From: Pseudomonas baltica | GTDB lineage: Bacteria; Pseudomonadota; Gammaproteobacteria; Pseudomonadales; Pseudomonadaceae | NCBI RefSeq assembly: GCF_031880315.1 | Contig: NZ_CP134771.1 | Span: forward strand, 3,870,501 to 3,934,500 | Length of the DNA stretch: 64,000 nucleotides | Reading direction: 5' to 3' | Position numbers and translations under genes: made by a program | Notes under the pieces: generated by a model | Databases searched by the model: none | What the model was told of the DNA's origin: nothing | Seen by the model: only the letters and a program-made list of their open reading frames with translations | Part shown: piece after piece, positions 52,920 to 62,605 of the stretch | Layout of the letters: the number at the start of each line of letters is the position of its first letter | Position numbering within the stretch: the stretch's first letter is position 1

Positions 52920-54260
52920 TCAGCGACCGCTCAGCAACGCCTCGATGCTGCGCGCCACTTGCAGTACGCGTGCATCCTGGCCGTTCAAACCGCCGATGCT
53001 CAGGCCTACGCTCAATTCGCCGGGTGCCTGACACGGCAGGCTCAGCGCACAGCCATCGAGAAAATTCAGCACGCTGGTGTTGCGCAGTACCAATCCATTG
53101 GTCGCGAAGAACTGGCTATCGTCCTGCACAAGTGGCGCCAGATGCGGCGCCACTGTGGCGACGCTGGGCATCAGCCAGGCATCGGCATCACCGAGCCGCG
53201 CTTTTGCCACTGCAATCAGGCGCCGACGATGGGCCAGCAAGTCCAGATACTCGGCCGCGCTGAGTAGCGCACCGCGGCGAATGCGCTGGGCGACTCGGGG
53301 GTCATACCGGTTACCGGTTTCGCCCTCGAGCCAGGTCTTGTGCAGATGCCAGGCCTCGGCCGCGGTCAGGCCCCCTGCGGCATTGATGTCGGGAAGCTCG
53401 TGCAGCTCTGGAAAGTCGAACCAGCGCAGGGTCGCACCGGCAGCGCTGAGCCGATCGAGCGCGCGTTCGAAAGCGTTCCCGACCAGAGTGTCGATGCCGT
53501 CCATGACGAAGTCCCGGGTCACGGCCAGGCGCACACCGGCCAGCGGCGCCGCGCGGGTATCGAGGCGTTGGCCGGACAGCAGTTGATCGAGCAGCGCGCA
53601 GTCATCGACGTTGCGGGTCAGGGCGCCGATCGAATCAAGGCTGCCGGCCAGCGGCAGAGCACCGGCCAACGGCACCCGCGAGGCGCTCGGCTTGAAACCG
53701 ACCAGGCCGCAGAACGCCGCCGGAATACGCAGCGAACCACCGGTGTCGGTGCCCAGGCCCGCCACGGCCATGTCCAGTGCGACACTCACCGCCGCGCCCG
53801 AGCTCGAGCCTCCGGCGATACGATCCGGGGCCGCAGGGCTGACCGGCGTTCCGTAGTGGGGGTTGAGGCCAAGCCCCGAGAAGGCGAACTCGCTCATGTT
53901 GGTGCGGCCCAGCAGCACTGCCCCGGCAGCCCGCAAGCGCGCGACCACGGGGGCATCCTGGCGCGCGGGAGCGCTATGGACCAGTACCCGGGAGCCCGCA
54001 GCGGTGATCTGACCGCTGACGTCGAACAGGTCCTTGATCGACACTGGCAGCCCGGCCAGCGGCGAGGGCACATAGCCGGCAGCGCGGGCCAGGTCACTCG
54101 AACGGGCGGCCTTCAATGCCGCTTCGGCGTCGACGCTGATATAGGCACAGCCACCCTGATGGCGATGGTGTTCGATGCGCTCCAGCGCCTCGCTGACCAG
54201 ATGTTCACTGGTGGTCTTGCCGGTGGCCAGATCGTCGGCCAATGCACTGATCGAGTTCAT
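52920..54260 (-). CDS. Amidase signature family enzyme
   Basis: A 446-residue amidase with the Ser-cisSer-Lys triad: Lys in GLPVSIKDLFDVSGQ, the Gly-Ser-rich block RIAGGSSSGAAVSVALDMAV and the nucleophile segment GLGTDTGGSLRIPAAFCGLV GFKPS. It hydrolyses a carboxamide. The substrate is unknown; co-location with a DUF2848 hydrolase and ACS transporter suggests a small acid amide. It lies 6 bases after the DUF2848 stop. Confidence 0.9.
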   Translation of the reverse strand: MNSISALADDLATGKTTSEHLVSEALERIEHHRHQGGCAYISVDAEAALKAARSSDLARAAGYVPSPLAGLPVSIKDLFDVSGQITAAGSRVLVHSAPARQDAPVVARLRAAGAVLLGRTNMSEFAFSGLGLNPHYGTPVSPAAPDRIAGGSSSGAAVSVALDMAVAGLGTDTGGSLRIPAAFCGLVGFKPSASRVPLAGALPLAGSLDSIGALTRNVDDCALLDQLLSGQRLDTRAAPLAGVRLAVTRDFVMDGIDTLVGNAFERALDRLSAAGATLRWFDFPELHELPDINAAGGLTAAEAWHLHKTWLEGETGNRYDPRVAQRIRRGALLSAAEYLDLLAHRRRLIAVAKARLGDADAWLMPSVATVAPHLAPLVQDDSQFFATNGLVLRNTSVLNFLDGCALSLPCQAPGELSVGLSIGGLNGQDARVLQVARSIEALLSGR

Positions 54261-54266
54261 CCGGGG

Positions 54267-54944
54267 CTACTCCGCGACGCTCAAGGGCTCAACGTGATAA
54301 TCGTGACGCAGGCTGCGTTGCAGCACCGGGTCGGCGAGTTCCATCTCGAAAGCTTCGCCATAGCCCAGCTCGCCGATCACCGGTTGGGTGCCGCAGAACA
54401 TCGCCGTACCCGGGGGCAGCGCGCCGGTAGCGTTGAGCTTGCCCAGCAACGTATTGGGCGCCAGCAGGCTGGTCACCGGGCCTTCCTGATACAGCTCGCG
54501 CACGCCATTTCGCACCCGCCAGGTGCGCATGACCAGTTGATCCCAATGCGCTTCGACTTCGTCATAGCGCCACGCCTGCGAGGCGATCGGCTTGTCGCAC
54601 ATCTGCTTGGACACGGTGACGTCATAGGCTTCGACCTTGCGGTCGGTGTGATCGGAGCCCAGCCCCACCAACAACCCGGCCGGGCTGTTGATCAACACGA
54701 ACTCGGTCTCGCCGGAGGAGTCCTTGCCGGGCACCTGAATGCTCCTGGCCGGATTCAACAACGTGGCGGCCACCCGATAAAAGCACGGGATCTGTGTAGG
54801 GCGACGGACGCCAATCGCTTCCAGTTCAGCGATGTGGTGCTCGACCGCGGCACTGTCGCGCCCGGCCCAGCCAGCGATGATCAATTGTTCGATCTCGACC
54901 GGCATTTCGCCGTGACCGGCTACCTGGAAAGTCATCGTGGTCAT
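54267..54944 (-). CDS. DUF2848 family protein (FAH-like hydrolase fold)
   Basis: A 225-residue protein. Stretches such as PCFYRVAATLLNPARSIQVP, GETEFVLINSPAGLLVGLGSDHTDR, VSKQMCDKPIASQAWRYDEV and LPPGTAMFCGTQPVIGELGY fit DUF2848, which resembles the fumarylacetoacetate hydrolase fold. The reaction is unknown. It is the first gene of the minus-strand operon, preceded by an operator-like TGATATATCA. Confidence 0.82.
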   Translation of the reverse strand: MTTMTFQVAGHGEMPVEIEQLIIAGWAGRDSAAVEHHIAELEAIGVRRPTQIPCFYRVAATLLNPARSIQVPGKDSSGETEFVLINSPAGLLVGLGSDHTDRKVEAYDVTVSKQMCDKPIASQAWRYDEVEAHWDQLVMRTWRVRNGVRELYQEGPVTSLLAPNTLLGKLNATGALPPGTAMFCGTQPVIGELGYGEAFEMELADPVLQRSLRHDYHVEPLSVAE

Positions 54945-55004
54945 GTTCCGCTCCTGATTCGTGACATGTGGCTGAAAGGGGAAAGCAACTATCTGAAGTT
55001 ACTC

Positions 55005-55014
55005 TGATATATCA
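55005..55014. promoter_or_regulatory. Candidate GntR operator, operon side
   Basis: TGATATATCA, 61 bases upstream of the DUF2848 start. With flanks it shares 12 bases (CTGATATATCAC) with the copy before the regulator gene. Confidence 0.65.
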
Positions 55015-55219
55015 CTGTTTCTTCACAAGCATTTTGGATGCCATAATCGGATGCCTTGGATAAACCGGTTTATTTTCAATACGTTGAAAAGAATCTGTGC
55101 GTCCTGGTGGGGCGATCTAGCCGTTACTTCATTACCCAATGCGCCGAAAGGGTGCAAATAATGCCCGCACCCAGGGCGCGAAATGCCGGGCACGAAAAAC
55201 TCCGGCGTTTGTAGTACCG

Positions 55220-55229
55220 TGATATATCA
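55220..55229. promoter_or_regulatory. Candidate GntR operator, regulator side
   Basis: TGATATATCA, 26 bases upstream of the regulator start, inverted in flank orientation relative to the other copy. Confidence 0.65.
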
Positions 55230-55254
55230 GGGCCATCGAAGAGGGTGATTGCGG

Positions 55255-55941
55255 GTGACTACATTTGAAACCGACGGCGCCGGCGGCTACGCAGAGGCAC
55301 CGCTCAAAAGCGCAGCGAGTCTGCGCGAACTGGCCTACAGGCAAATCAAACAGCGGATCATTTCCTGCGAATTGCGACCGGGCGAAGCGATCAACGAAAC
55401 ACAGCTGATCAACTTGCTTGGATTGGGCCGCACGCCGATTCACCAGGCGCTGCATCGACTCGAAGTCGACGGCATGGTGACGATTCTGCCGCGCAAAGGC
55501 GTGATGGTGACGCCCGTGTCACTCAATGACGTGCTGGACATGATTGAGGTGCGCGTCTGCAACGAACAACTGTGCGTCAAGCTGGCCCTTGAGCGCGCGC
55601 AGGAGAGCGACTTCAAGGCCATGCGCGCTATTCTCGATCGCACTCCAGCGCTACTGGCAAAGCGTGACGTACCCGGTCTTATGGAGCTTGACCTGCAGTT
55701 CCACTTGGCGATCTCGGCGGCCGCGCGCAACCGCGTGCTGGCTGAGCTGCTGCGCAACCTGCACGAAAAGCAGGCACGCTTCTGGTTCCTGACCCTGTCC
55801 GAGGCCCATCACAGCGAGCGCATCTATCACGAGCACACGCAGATCCTCAACGCCATGGAGGCGCGCGACAGCGCCGCTGCCATCACCGCGATTCACGACC
55901 ATATCGACGACTTTCGTCGGGCCATCATGCGCACCCTTTAA
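55255..55941 (+). CDS. GntR family regulator with FCD domain
   Basis: A 228-residue regulator. An N-terminal winged helix-turn-helix (LAYRQIKQRIISCELRPGEA, LINLLGLGRTPIHQALHRLE VDGMVTILPRKGVMV) precedes an all-helical FCD ligand domain (DLQFHLAISAAARNRVLAEL, RIYHEHTQILNAMEARDSAA). The FCD His and Asp would bind a metal and an organic acid. I chose the GTG at 55255, with GAGGG 9 bases upstream; a TTG two codons earlier is too close to it. It is divergent from the DUF2848-amidase-MFS operon, which it likely controls. Confidence 0.92.
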   Translation: MTTFETDGAGGYAEAPLKSAASLRELAYRQIKQRIISCELRPGEAINETQLINLLGLGRTPIHQALHRLEVDGMVTILPRKGVMVTPVSLNDVLDMIEVRVCNEQLCVKLALERAQESDFKAMRAILDRTPALLAKRDVPGLMELDLQFHLAISAAARNRVLAELLRNLHEKQARFWFLTLSEAHHSERIYHEHTQILNAMEARDSAAAITAIHDHIDDFRRAIMRTL

Positions 55942-56069
55942 GCGCCACTGGCATAGCGATTGCGCGGTGGAAGCGACTGTGTGTGGCGTTGGCCGCGACT
56001 GGTGTTGCGCTGTTCGCGGCGCGGGAAACCGGCAAGTCGCCGTTGCAGTAATGCGTTATCGGAGGGGGC

Positions 56070-56145
56070 CCCTTCGCGGGCAAGCCTTGCTCCCACAAAA
56101 GCGCGGCGCACAGCTGTGGGAGCAAGGCTTGCCCGCGAAGCTTTT
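56070..56145. repeat. REP pair in inverted orientation
   Basis: ttcgcgggcaagccttgctc and the exact inverse gagcaaggcttgcccgcgaa with about 30 bases between converging genes. Confidence 0.9.
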
Positions 56146-56150
56146 GACCT

Positions 56151-56561
56151 TTAGCGGCGCACAACCGCCGGCTTGGGAACATAAGCGCAATACCCCGGCC
56201 GCGGGCCGATCTTCGGGTGATTGCGGCAAGTATCCGGGCGCTGCTCGTAAACCGTGCAAAAACGCGTCTTCTTGTCCAGGAACAAGCAGTCGTTGTTGCT
56301 CATGCGCTGCAAGGTGAAAATCCCCGACTTCTGATTGAAGCGCTCCACCACCCCATCTTTTTGCAAGCGCTTGGCGATGTTCTTCGGCGGGTCGCCGAGC
56401 TCGAACTCGTCCACCAGGCCCAGGCGCACCAGGTCCTTGACCTTGACTTCCACCGGCAGGGTGCAGCAGCTTGAAATACAGCCTCCGCACATATGGCTGG
56501 AGTATTTCTGCCAGGTATCCAGGCGGTCCAGCTCGGCGGCGGCGATCAGGTTCGATTTCAT
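56151..56561 (-). CDS. YkgJ family cysteine-cluster protein
   Basis: A 136-residue protein with eight Cys in the arrangement CGGCISSCC, then CLFLD-KKTRFCTVYEQRPDTC and GYCAYVPK. This matches the YkgJ (zinc- or iron-chelating, CxxCxxCC) family. The metal and purpose are not known. It is a single gene. Confidence 0.85.
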   Translation of the reverse strand: MKSNLIAAAELDRLDTWQKYSSHMCGGCISSCCTLPVEVKVKDLVRLGLVDEFELGDPPKNIAKRLQKDGVVERFNQKSGIFTLQRMSNNDCLFLDKKTRFCTVYEQRPDTCRNHPKIGPRPGYCAYVPKPAVVRR

Positions 56562-56760
56562 CAGGGGTTCTTCAGGTCGGTAACTAAGGCTATCGGGCGC
56601 GCGATGATACGCCCGCTGGTGAAAAAGTGAACAACCGCGCCACGAATTATTTCACCTTTAATCTGAAAAAAGAGCCGAACCGGCACCCCCGTGTTCTGTC
56701 GAACCGTCTAGTCTCAGGAATCGTCACGTTTAAAACTTTCCATTTGCCGAGGACGTACCA

Positions 56761-59211
56761 ATGTCTCAGGAACCGCTCGCACGAGAGGTCGAGGTAGCCG
56801 AGTTTAGGGCTGCTGTACTCGCTAAACTCACATACGCGGTGGGCAAGGATCCCGATCACGCGTTCGACCACGACTGGTTCGAAGCCATTGCACTGGCCGC
56901 TCGGGACCACATGGTCGACCATTGGATGGACCACACCCGGCAGATCTACCGCAACAACCAGAAGCGGGTCTATTACCTCTCCCTCGAATTCCTCATCGGC
57001 CGCCTGCTGTTCGACAGCCTCAGCAACCTGGGCATCCTCGACATCGCGCGTGAAGCGCTGACCGAACTCGGCGTCGACCTGGAGCGCATCCGCCGCCTGG
57101 AGCCGGATGCGGCCCTGGGCAACGGCGGCCTCGGGCGCCTGGCGGCCTGCTTCATGGAAAGCATGTCGACCCTGGGCGTCGCCGCGCACGGTTACGGTAT
57201 TCGTTACGAGCACGGTTTGTTCCGCCAGGCCATCGTTGACGGCTGGCAGCAAGAGCAGACCGAAAACTGGCTGGATTTCGGCAACCCTTGGGAGTTCGAA
57301 CGTCCTGAGGTGATCTACCCGATCAGCTTTGGCGGCCACGTCGAGACCGTGCCGGATGCGGCCGGTCAATCCAAGCAAGTCTGGTGGCCTGGCGAAACCG
57401 TGCGCGCCGTTGCCTACGACACCCCGGTGGTCGGTTGGAAGGGCGCCAGCGTCAACACTCTGCGCCTATGGCGGGCGCGGGCGATGGAGGAGTTGCACCT
57501 GGAGCGGTTCAACGCCGGTGACCACCTGGGCGCCGTTGCCGAAGTGGCCCGGGCCGAGAGCATCTCCCGCGTACTTTATCCTGCGGACAGCACCGAAGCC
57601 GGCCAGGAGCTGCGCCTGCGTCAGGAGTACTTCTTCGTCTCGGCGTCGCTGCAGGACTTGATGCGCCGCCACCTGAACATGCATGACACGCTGCTCAATC
57701 TGGCGGATTCCGCGGCCATCCAGCTCAACGATACCCATCCCTCGATCGCGGTGGCCGAGCTGATGCGCCTGCTGGTCGATCAGCACAACGTGCCGTGGGA
57801 TGCGGCCTGGCGGATCACCGTCGCCACCCTGGCCTACACCAACCACACGCTGCTGCCCGAAGCGCTGGAAACCTGGCCGGTGGGCCTGATGGAGCGCCTG
57901 CTGCCGCGCCATATGCAGATCATCTACCTGATCAACGCCTACCACATCGACGACTTGCGGGCCAAAGGCATCGTCGACTTCGACGTGCTGCGCGAGGTCT
58001 CGCTGATCCAGGAAGACAACGGCCGTCGCGTGCGCATGGGCAACCTGGCGTTCCTCGGCTCGCACAGCATCAATGGCGTGTCCGGGCTGCACACCGAGCT
58101 GATGAAAAGCACGGTGTTCTCCGAACTCCACAAGCTGTACCCCGACCGTATCAACAACAAGACCAACGGCATCACCTTCCGCCGCTGGCTGTACCAGTCC
58201 AACCCGCAACTGACGGCCATGCTGATAGAAGCACTGGGCCCGCAGATTCTGGACACCGCCGAGACCGGCCTGACCGCCCTGGAACCCTTCGCCGAGAAGC
58301 CCGAGTTTCGCAAGGCCTTCGCCGAGCAGCGCCTGGTCAGCAAGAAAAAACTCGCGCGCATCATCCATGAGCGCCTGGGCATCGCCGTCAATCCCGAGGC
58401 GTTGTTCGACGTTCAGGTCAAGCGTATCCATGAGTACAAGCGCCAGTTGCTGAACCTGCTGCACACCGTGGCGCTGTACCAGGCCATCCGTGCCGAGCCG
58501 GGCACCAACTGGGTGCCGCGGGTCAAGATCTTCTCCGGCAAGGCGGCGGCCAGCTATCACCAGGCCAAGCTGATCATCAAACTCACCAACGACATCGCCC
58601 GGACGGTCAACAACGACCCGACCGTGCGCGGCTTGCTCAAGGTGGTGTTCCTGCCCAACTACAACGTGACCCTGGCCGAGAGCATCATTCCTGCAGCTGA
58701 CTTGTCCGAGCAGATATCTACCGCCGGTTACGAGGCGTCGGGTACCAGCAACATGAAGTTCGGCCTCAACGGCGCGCTGACGATCGGCACCATGGACGGC
58801 GCCAACGTGGAGATGTGCGAGTACGTGGGTGCCGAGCACATGTTCATCTTCGGCCTGACTTCGCAGCAGGTCGAAGAGCACAAGCAGCATGGCGACTTCA
58901 GTGCGCATTCGGTGGTGAGCGGCTCGCGTCGGTTGGACGATGTGTTGCAAGCGATCCGCGGCGGCGTGTTCTCGCCGGATGATCCGCAGCGCTATGTGGG
59001 GTTGGTGGACTCGCTGGTCAATTACGACCGCTTCCTGCTGTGCGCCGATTTCGACTCGTACTGGGATGCGCAGAAGAAGGTCGAAGACCTGTGGCACAAC
59101 CCGACCCAGTGGTGGCGTTCGGCGGTACTCAACACCGCGCGCATGGGCTGGTTCTCGTCGGACCGCACGATCCGCGAATACGCGACCGAGATCTGGAAAG
59201 CGTTGAAGTGA
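56761..59211 (+). CDS. glgP: Glycogen/starch phosphorylase
   Basis: An 816-residue enzyme that releases glucose-1-phosphate from glycogen. Seen are YYLSLEFLIGRLLFDSLSNL, ALGNGGLGRLAACFMES, NDTHPSIAVAELMRL, RIHEYKRQLLNLLH and the pyridoxal-phosphate Lys in EASGTSNMKFGLNGALTIGT MDGANVE. No other glycogen genes are near. It is monocistronic with a 24-bp palindrome after the stop. Length normal. Confidence 0.97.
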   Translation: MSQEPLAREVEVAEFRAAVLAKLTYAVGKDPDHAFDHDWFEAIALAARDHMVDHWMDHTRQIYRNNQKRVYYLSLEFLIGRLLFDSLSNLGILDIAREALTELGVDLERIRRLEPDAALGNGGLGRLAACFMESMSTLGVAAHGYGIRYEHGLFRQAIVDGWQQEQTENWLDFGNPWEFERPEVIYPISFGGHVETVPDAAGQSKQVWWPGETVRAVAYDTPVVGWKGASVNTLRLWRARAMEELHLERFNAGDHLGAVAEVARAESISRVLYPADSTEAGQELRLRQEYFFVSASLQDLMRRHLNMHDTLLNLADSAAIQLNDTHPSIAVAELMRLLVDQHNVPWDAAWRITVATLAYTNHTLLPEALETWPVGLMERLLPRHMQIIYLINAYHIDDLRAKGIVDFDVLREVSLIQEDNGRRVRMGNLAFLGSHSINGVSGLHTELMKSTVFSELHKLYPDRINNKTNGITFRRWLYQSNPQLTAMLIEALGPQILDTAETGLTALEPFAEKPEFRKAFAEQRLVSKKKLARIIHERLGIAVNPEALFDVQVKRIHEYKRQLLNLLHTVALYQAIRAEPGTNWVPRVKIFSGKAAASYHQAKLIIKLTNDIARTVNNDPTVRGLLKVVFLPNYNVTLAESIIPAADLSEQISTAGYEASGTSNMKFGLNGALTIGTMDGANVEMCEYVGAEHMFIFGLTSQQVEEHKQHGDFSAHSVVSGSRRLDDVLQAIRGGVFSPDDPQRYVGLVDSLVNYDRFLLCADFDSYWDAQKKVEDLWHNPTQWWRSAVLNTARMGWFSSDRTIREYATEIWKALK

Positions 59212-59233
59212 ACTGAGTGAAGAGAAGTCTGCC

Positions 59234-59257
59234 AAGGCCCCGCAATTGCGGGGCCTT
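59234..59257. terminator. Perfect 24-bp palindrome after glgP
   Basis: AAGGCCCCGCAATTGCGGGGCCTT, with a short T-rich tail; a terminator is the simplest reading. Confidence 0.65.
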
Positions 59258-59383
59258 GTCTGTATACTGCCCGGCGATTTGTGCGCGGGCTGCAGATGTT
59301 GATGGTGACTCTGACGGCGAAGAGGTCGGTGCAGGCGGCGCATCTCGGAAATTCAGATCAAGCAGGCCATTCAGGGATAGCGT

Positions 59384-62300
59384 ATGCAGTTGATCTTGAT
59401 GTTCATCGGGCTGCTGGTCGGCTTGGGGGTTGAAGCCTCCTTCACTTCGGCGCTGCTGGGGGCATTGACCGGGCTGGCGGCGGGGCAGGCCATACGCTTG
59501 GTCAAACTGGGCTATGAAACGCGCACGCAGCGGGCCTTGCTGGCGTCGATGCGCACCGCCCTTGAGGATGTCACGACTCGGCTGCAGCGGCTCGAGGCCC
59601 ATCCGCAAGCGGCGAGCGAGGCCGTGCAGCAAGCGGTCGTGGCCCCGGTGGTAGCGACTGTAACGCCGCCACCGACGCAGGCGCCGCCATCCTGGTCGCC
59701 TACCGACGCCGAGCTGCCGGACGAGCTCAGTGACAGCGGCTGGTATGCGTCCAGCGCTCCGGCCGAGCCGGCGAAATCCGCCAAGCCTCGCGCTCCCCAG
59801 GCTCCAGGCCTGTTCGCCAAGGCCATCGTCAGCGCGCGCCAATGGCTACTGGGCGGCAACACCGTGCTGCGCGTCGGCGTGGTGCTGCTGTTCATCGGCC
59901 TGGCCTTCCTGTTGCGCTATGCCAGCGAAACTTATTCGATCCCCGTCGAAGCGCGCTACATCGCCGTGGCCCTGGTCGCGCTGCTGTTGCTGATCCTTGG
60001 CTGGCGACTCTTCCCGACGCGACCCCAATACGGCTTGATCCTGCAAGGTGCCGGCGTGGCGGTGCTGTACCTGACGATCTTCGCTGCGATGACCCTTGAT
60101 CATCTGCTCGCGCCGTTGCTGGGCATGGCACTGATGGTCGGCATTGTCGTGCTGTCCGGCGTCCTGGCGGTGCTGCAGAACGCCATGTCGCTGGCCTGTG
60201 TCGCAGCCCTGGGAGGGTTTGCCGCGCCGATCCTGGCGTCGTCCGGCGGCGGCAGCCATGTCGGCCTGTTCACCTATTTCGCGATCCTCGACTGCGGCAT
60301 TCTCGGTATCGCCTGGTTCAAGGCCTGGCGGCCGTTGAACCTGATCGGTTTCACCGGCACCTTCGCCATCGGTTTTGCGTGGGGCATGCGCAGTTATCAA
60401 CCGGCGCTGTTCTGGAGCACCGAGGCCTTCCTGCTGTTGTTCTTCTGCATGTACCTGGCCGTTGGCCTTTTGTTCGCTCGCCAGCGCCTGCTCGAGGGCA
60501 CCCGGCAGGGCAGTCGTTTCGATGGTTACTACGTCGATGGCAGCCTGTTGTTCGGGCCGCCCTTGGCCGCATTCGGCTTGCAATGCGTATTGGTCAAGGA
60601 CTTCGACCTGGCGATCGCATTCAGCGCCTTGGCCCTGGGCGCCTTGTACCTCGGCCTGGCTTGGGTCCTGCGTCGTCGTGACGGCGTGACGCTGCGGCTG
60701 TTGATCGACACCTGCCTGGCGATCGGCGTGATCTTCGCCAGCCTGGCCATTCCCTTGGCGGTGGATAACACCTGGACCTCTGCGGCTTGGGCGGTGGAAG
60801 GCGGCGGGCTGTTGTGGTTGGGCTTGCGTCAGCAGCGTTTGTCGATGCGCTGCTTCGCGATGTTGCTGCAATTGGGCGCGACCATCGCCTATTTGCTGAC
60901 CCTGGATTTCGGCGGGCGAAGCCTGTTCGACGGTTCGGTGCTGGGCGCGCTTCTGCTGGGTTGTGCACTGCTGTTCAATTTCTATCGCTTGCACCGCGCG
61001 GCCGACGGGCAGGTGCGCAACGGGGAGCGTTACGCTCTGCCCCTGTGGGCCTGTATGGGGCTGGGCTTTATCTATCTGATCTCGCCGTTGAGCTTCGACT
61101 ATCAGGGCACTGTGGTCGGATGGGCGTTCAGCGGCCTGCTGACGGTATTGGCAGCCCTGCATCTGGCGCAGCGCCAAATCCCGCTGCCCTCCACAAGCCA
61201 GTGGGAGCTTGCTCTGCCCGCGAATGCCAGCCCACGCACCCTCGTTTACGCCACAGGTAGCGTATTGCTGTGCGGATGCCTGATCCAGATGTTTGCCGGC
61301 GGCCTGTTGCTGTTGTTCGGCCAAGGCCTGTGGGGGGATGTGATCAGTGATGGCTCGGCACCGTTCGCCCGAGGGGATTTCTGGGCGGCGTCGAGCCTGG
61401 CACTGGCCGCGATGCTGGCGGCCTGGGCGGTCCATCGCCAGGCACTGGCTGGCAACGTCGACTGGCGTCGAGTGCGCCACGGTCTGCTGGCCTGGGGGGC
61501 GCTGTGGTGGTGGCTGGGGTTCAGCAGCGAGATCCTGCGCACTGCGCCGGTCTGGTGGCAGAGCGCGCTGACGCTGGTGGTCCTCGCGCTGAGCGTGGCC
61601 TTGGGCGCGGTGCTGGCGCCGCGCTTGCGTTGGCCGGCGTTGGCGCATGTGTGTCTGGTGTTGATGCCGGTGGCGGCCCTTTACCTGGCAGTCGACGGGG
61701 TGTCGTCATCGGGGGCAAGCCCCCTCGTTACCGGGATGTTGGGGCTGGTGGTCTGGGTGTTGGTATTCGGGGCGCATTTTTTCAGCTTGCGGCGTTTGCA
61801 GCCTTTATTGCGCGGCTGGGCCGAGCAGGGCGCCCATGTGCTCGGTTGCTGGGTGCTGATCGTGGTAGTGGCGTTGCAAATGCGCGGGGCGCTGCTGGTG
61901 CTTGCCGATCAACACAATGCCTGGCGCTGGTTGGGCTGGGCGTTGGCGCCGAGCCTGTATCTGCTGGCGATGGCGGCGCAGCGCCCATGGCCATGGCCGG
62001 TTTCGGCGTTGCCGCGCACCTATCGCTGGCTGGCGGCCTGGCCCGTGGCCGCGGTGCTGCTGGTGTGGTTCTGGCTGGCCAACCTGTTCAGCGATGGCGC
62101 GGCGCGACCGTTGCCGTATGTGCCGATCATCAATCCGCTGGAGTTGGCACTGCTGTTTGCGTTGCTGGCGCTGCTGCGCTGGAGCCGCGCGGGGCAAGCG
62201 CAGCAACGCTTGGCACCGCGCTGGCAGTGGTTGCTGGGTGCCTCGGCATTTGCCTTCGCCACTGCGGCTGTCATGCGCGCCGTGCACCATTGGGCCGGGG

Positions 62301-62605
62301 TGCCCTACGATGCCTCTGCGCTGCTGGAGTCGATGCGCGCGCAGGCTGCGCTGTCGATTCTGTGGACGGTGATCGCGCTCGCGCTGATGGTCCATGGCTC
62401 GCGACGGCAGCGGCGCAGTATCTGGCTAGTCGGTGCCGCATTGATCGCCGTGGTGGTGGCCAAATTGTTCCTGGTCGAGCTGGGCAACCAGGGCGGCCTG
62501 GCGCGGATCATTTCGTTTATCGGCGTAGGCGCTCTGCTGTTGGTGATCGGTTATTTTGCGCCGCCAGTCACGCGTGAGAGTGCACACAAGGGGCAGCAAA
62601 ATTGA
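59384..62605 (+). CDS. DUF2339 multi-pass membrane protein
   Basis: A 1073-residue inner-membrane protein. A short N-terminal helix and a coiled stretch (MRTALEDVTTRLQRLEAHPQ) with a Pro-rich linker lead to WLLGGNTVLRVGVVLLFIGL AFLLRYASE, the DUF2339 signature, and then about 25 or more membrane segments to the end. Function unknown. It overlaps the DUF3999 gene by 4 bases, a recurrent pair in Pseudomonas. Residues near LPSTSQWELALPANASPRT are encoded by a REP sequence. Confidence 0.85.
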   Translation: MQLILMFIGLLVGLGVEASFTSALLGALTGLAAGQAIRLVKLGYETRTQRALLASMRTALEDVTTRLQRLEAHPQAASEAVQQAVVAPVVATVTPPPTQAPPSWSPTDAELPDELSDSGWYASSAPAEPAKSAKPRAPQAPGLFAKAIVSARQWLLGGNTVLRVGVVLLFIGLAFLLRYASETYSIPVEARYIAVALVALLLLILGWRLFPTRPQYGLILQGAGVAVLYLTIFAAMTLDHLLAPLLGMALMVGIVVLSGVLAVLQNAMSLACVAALGGFAAPILASSGGGSHVGLFTYFAILDCGILGIAWFKAWRPLNLIGFTGTFAIGFAWGMRSYQPALFWSTEAFLLLFFCMYLAVGLLFARQRLLEGTRQGSRFDGYYVDGSLLFGPPLAAFGLQCVLVKDFDLAIAFSALALGALYLGLAWVLRRRDGVTLRLLIDTCLAIGVIFASLAIPLAVDNTWTSAAWAVEGGGLLWLGLRQQRLSMRCFAMLLQLGATIAYLLTLDFGGRSLFDGSVLGALLLGCALLFNFYRLHRAADGQVRNGERYALPLWACMGLGFIYLISPLSFDYQGTVVGWAFSGLLTVLAALHLAQRQIPLPSTSQWELALPANASPRTLVYATGSVLLCGCLIQMFAGGLLLLFGQGLWGDVISDGSAPFARGDFWAASSLALAAMLAAWAVHRQALAGNVDWRRVRHGLLAWGALWWWLGFSSEILRTAPVWWQSALTLVVLALSVALGAVLAPRLRWPALAHVCLVLMPVAALYLAVDGVSSSGASPLVTGMLGLVVWVLVFGAHFFSLRRLQPLLRGWAEQGAHVLGCWVLIVVVALQMRGALLVLADQHNAWRWLGWALAPSLYLLAMAAQRPWPWPVSALPRTYRWLAAWPVAAVLLVWFWLANLFSDGAARPLPYVPIINPLELALLFALLALLRWSRAGQAQQRLAPRWQWLLGASAFAFATAAVMRAVHHWAGVPYDASALLESMRAQAALSILWTVIALALMVHGSRRQRRSIWLVGAALIAVVVAKLFLVELGNQGGLARIISFIGVGALLLVIGYFAPPVTRESAHKGQQN
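61195..61225. repeat. REP half inside the DUF2339 coding sequence
   Basis: agccagtgggagcttgctct followed by gcccgcgaatgcc matches the inverted REP half seen at 37276-37300; the frame is kept through it. Confidence 0.7.

Noticed and set aside
59846..61648. A 600-codon minus-strand frame opposite the DUF2339 gene
   Set aside because: Same antisense composition bias; no motif, no ribosome-binding site.
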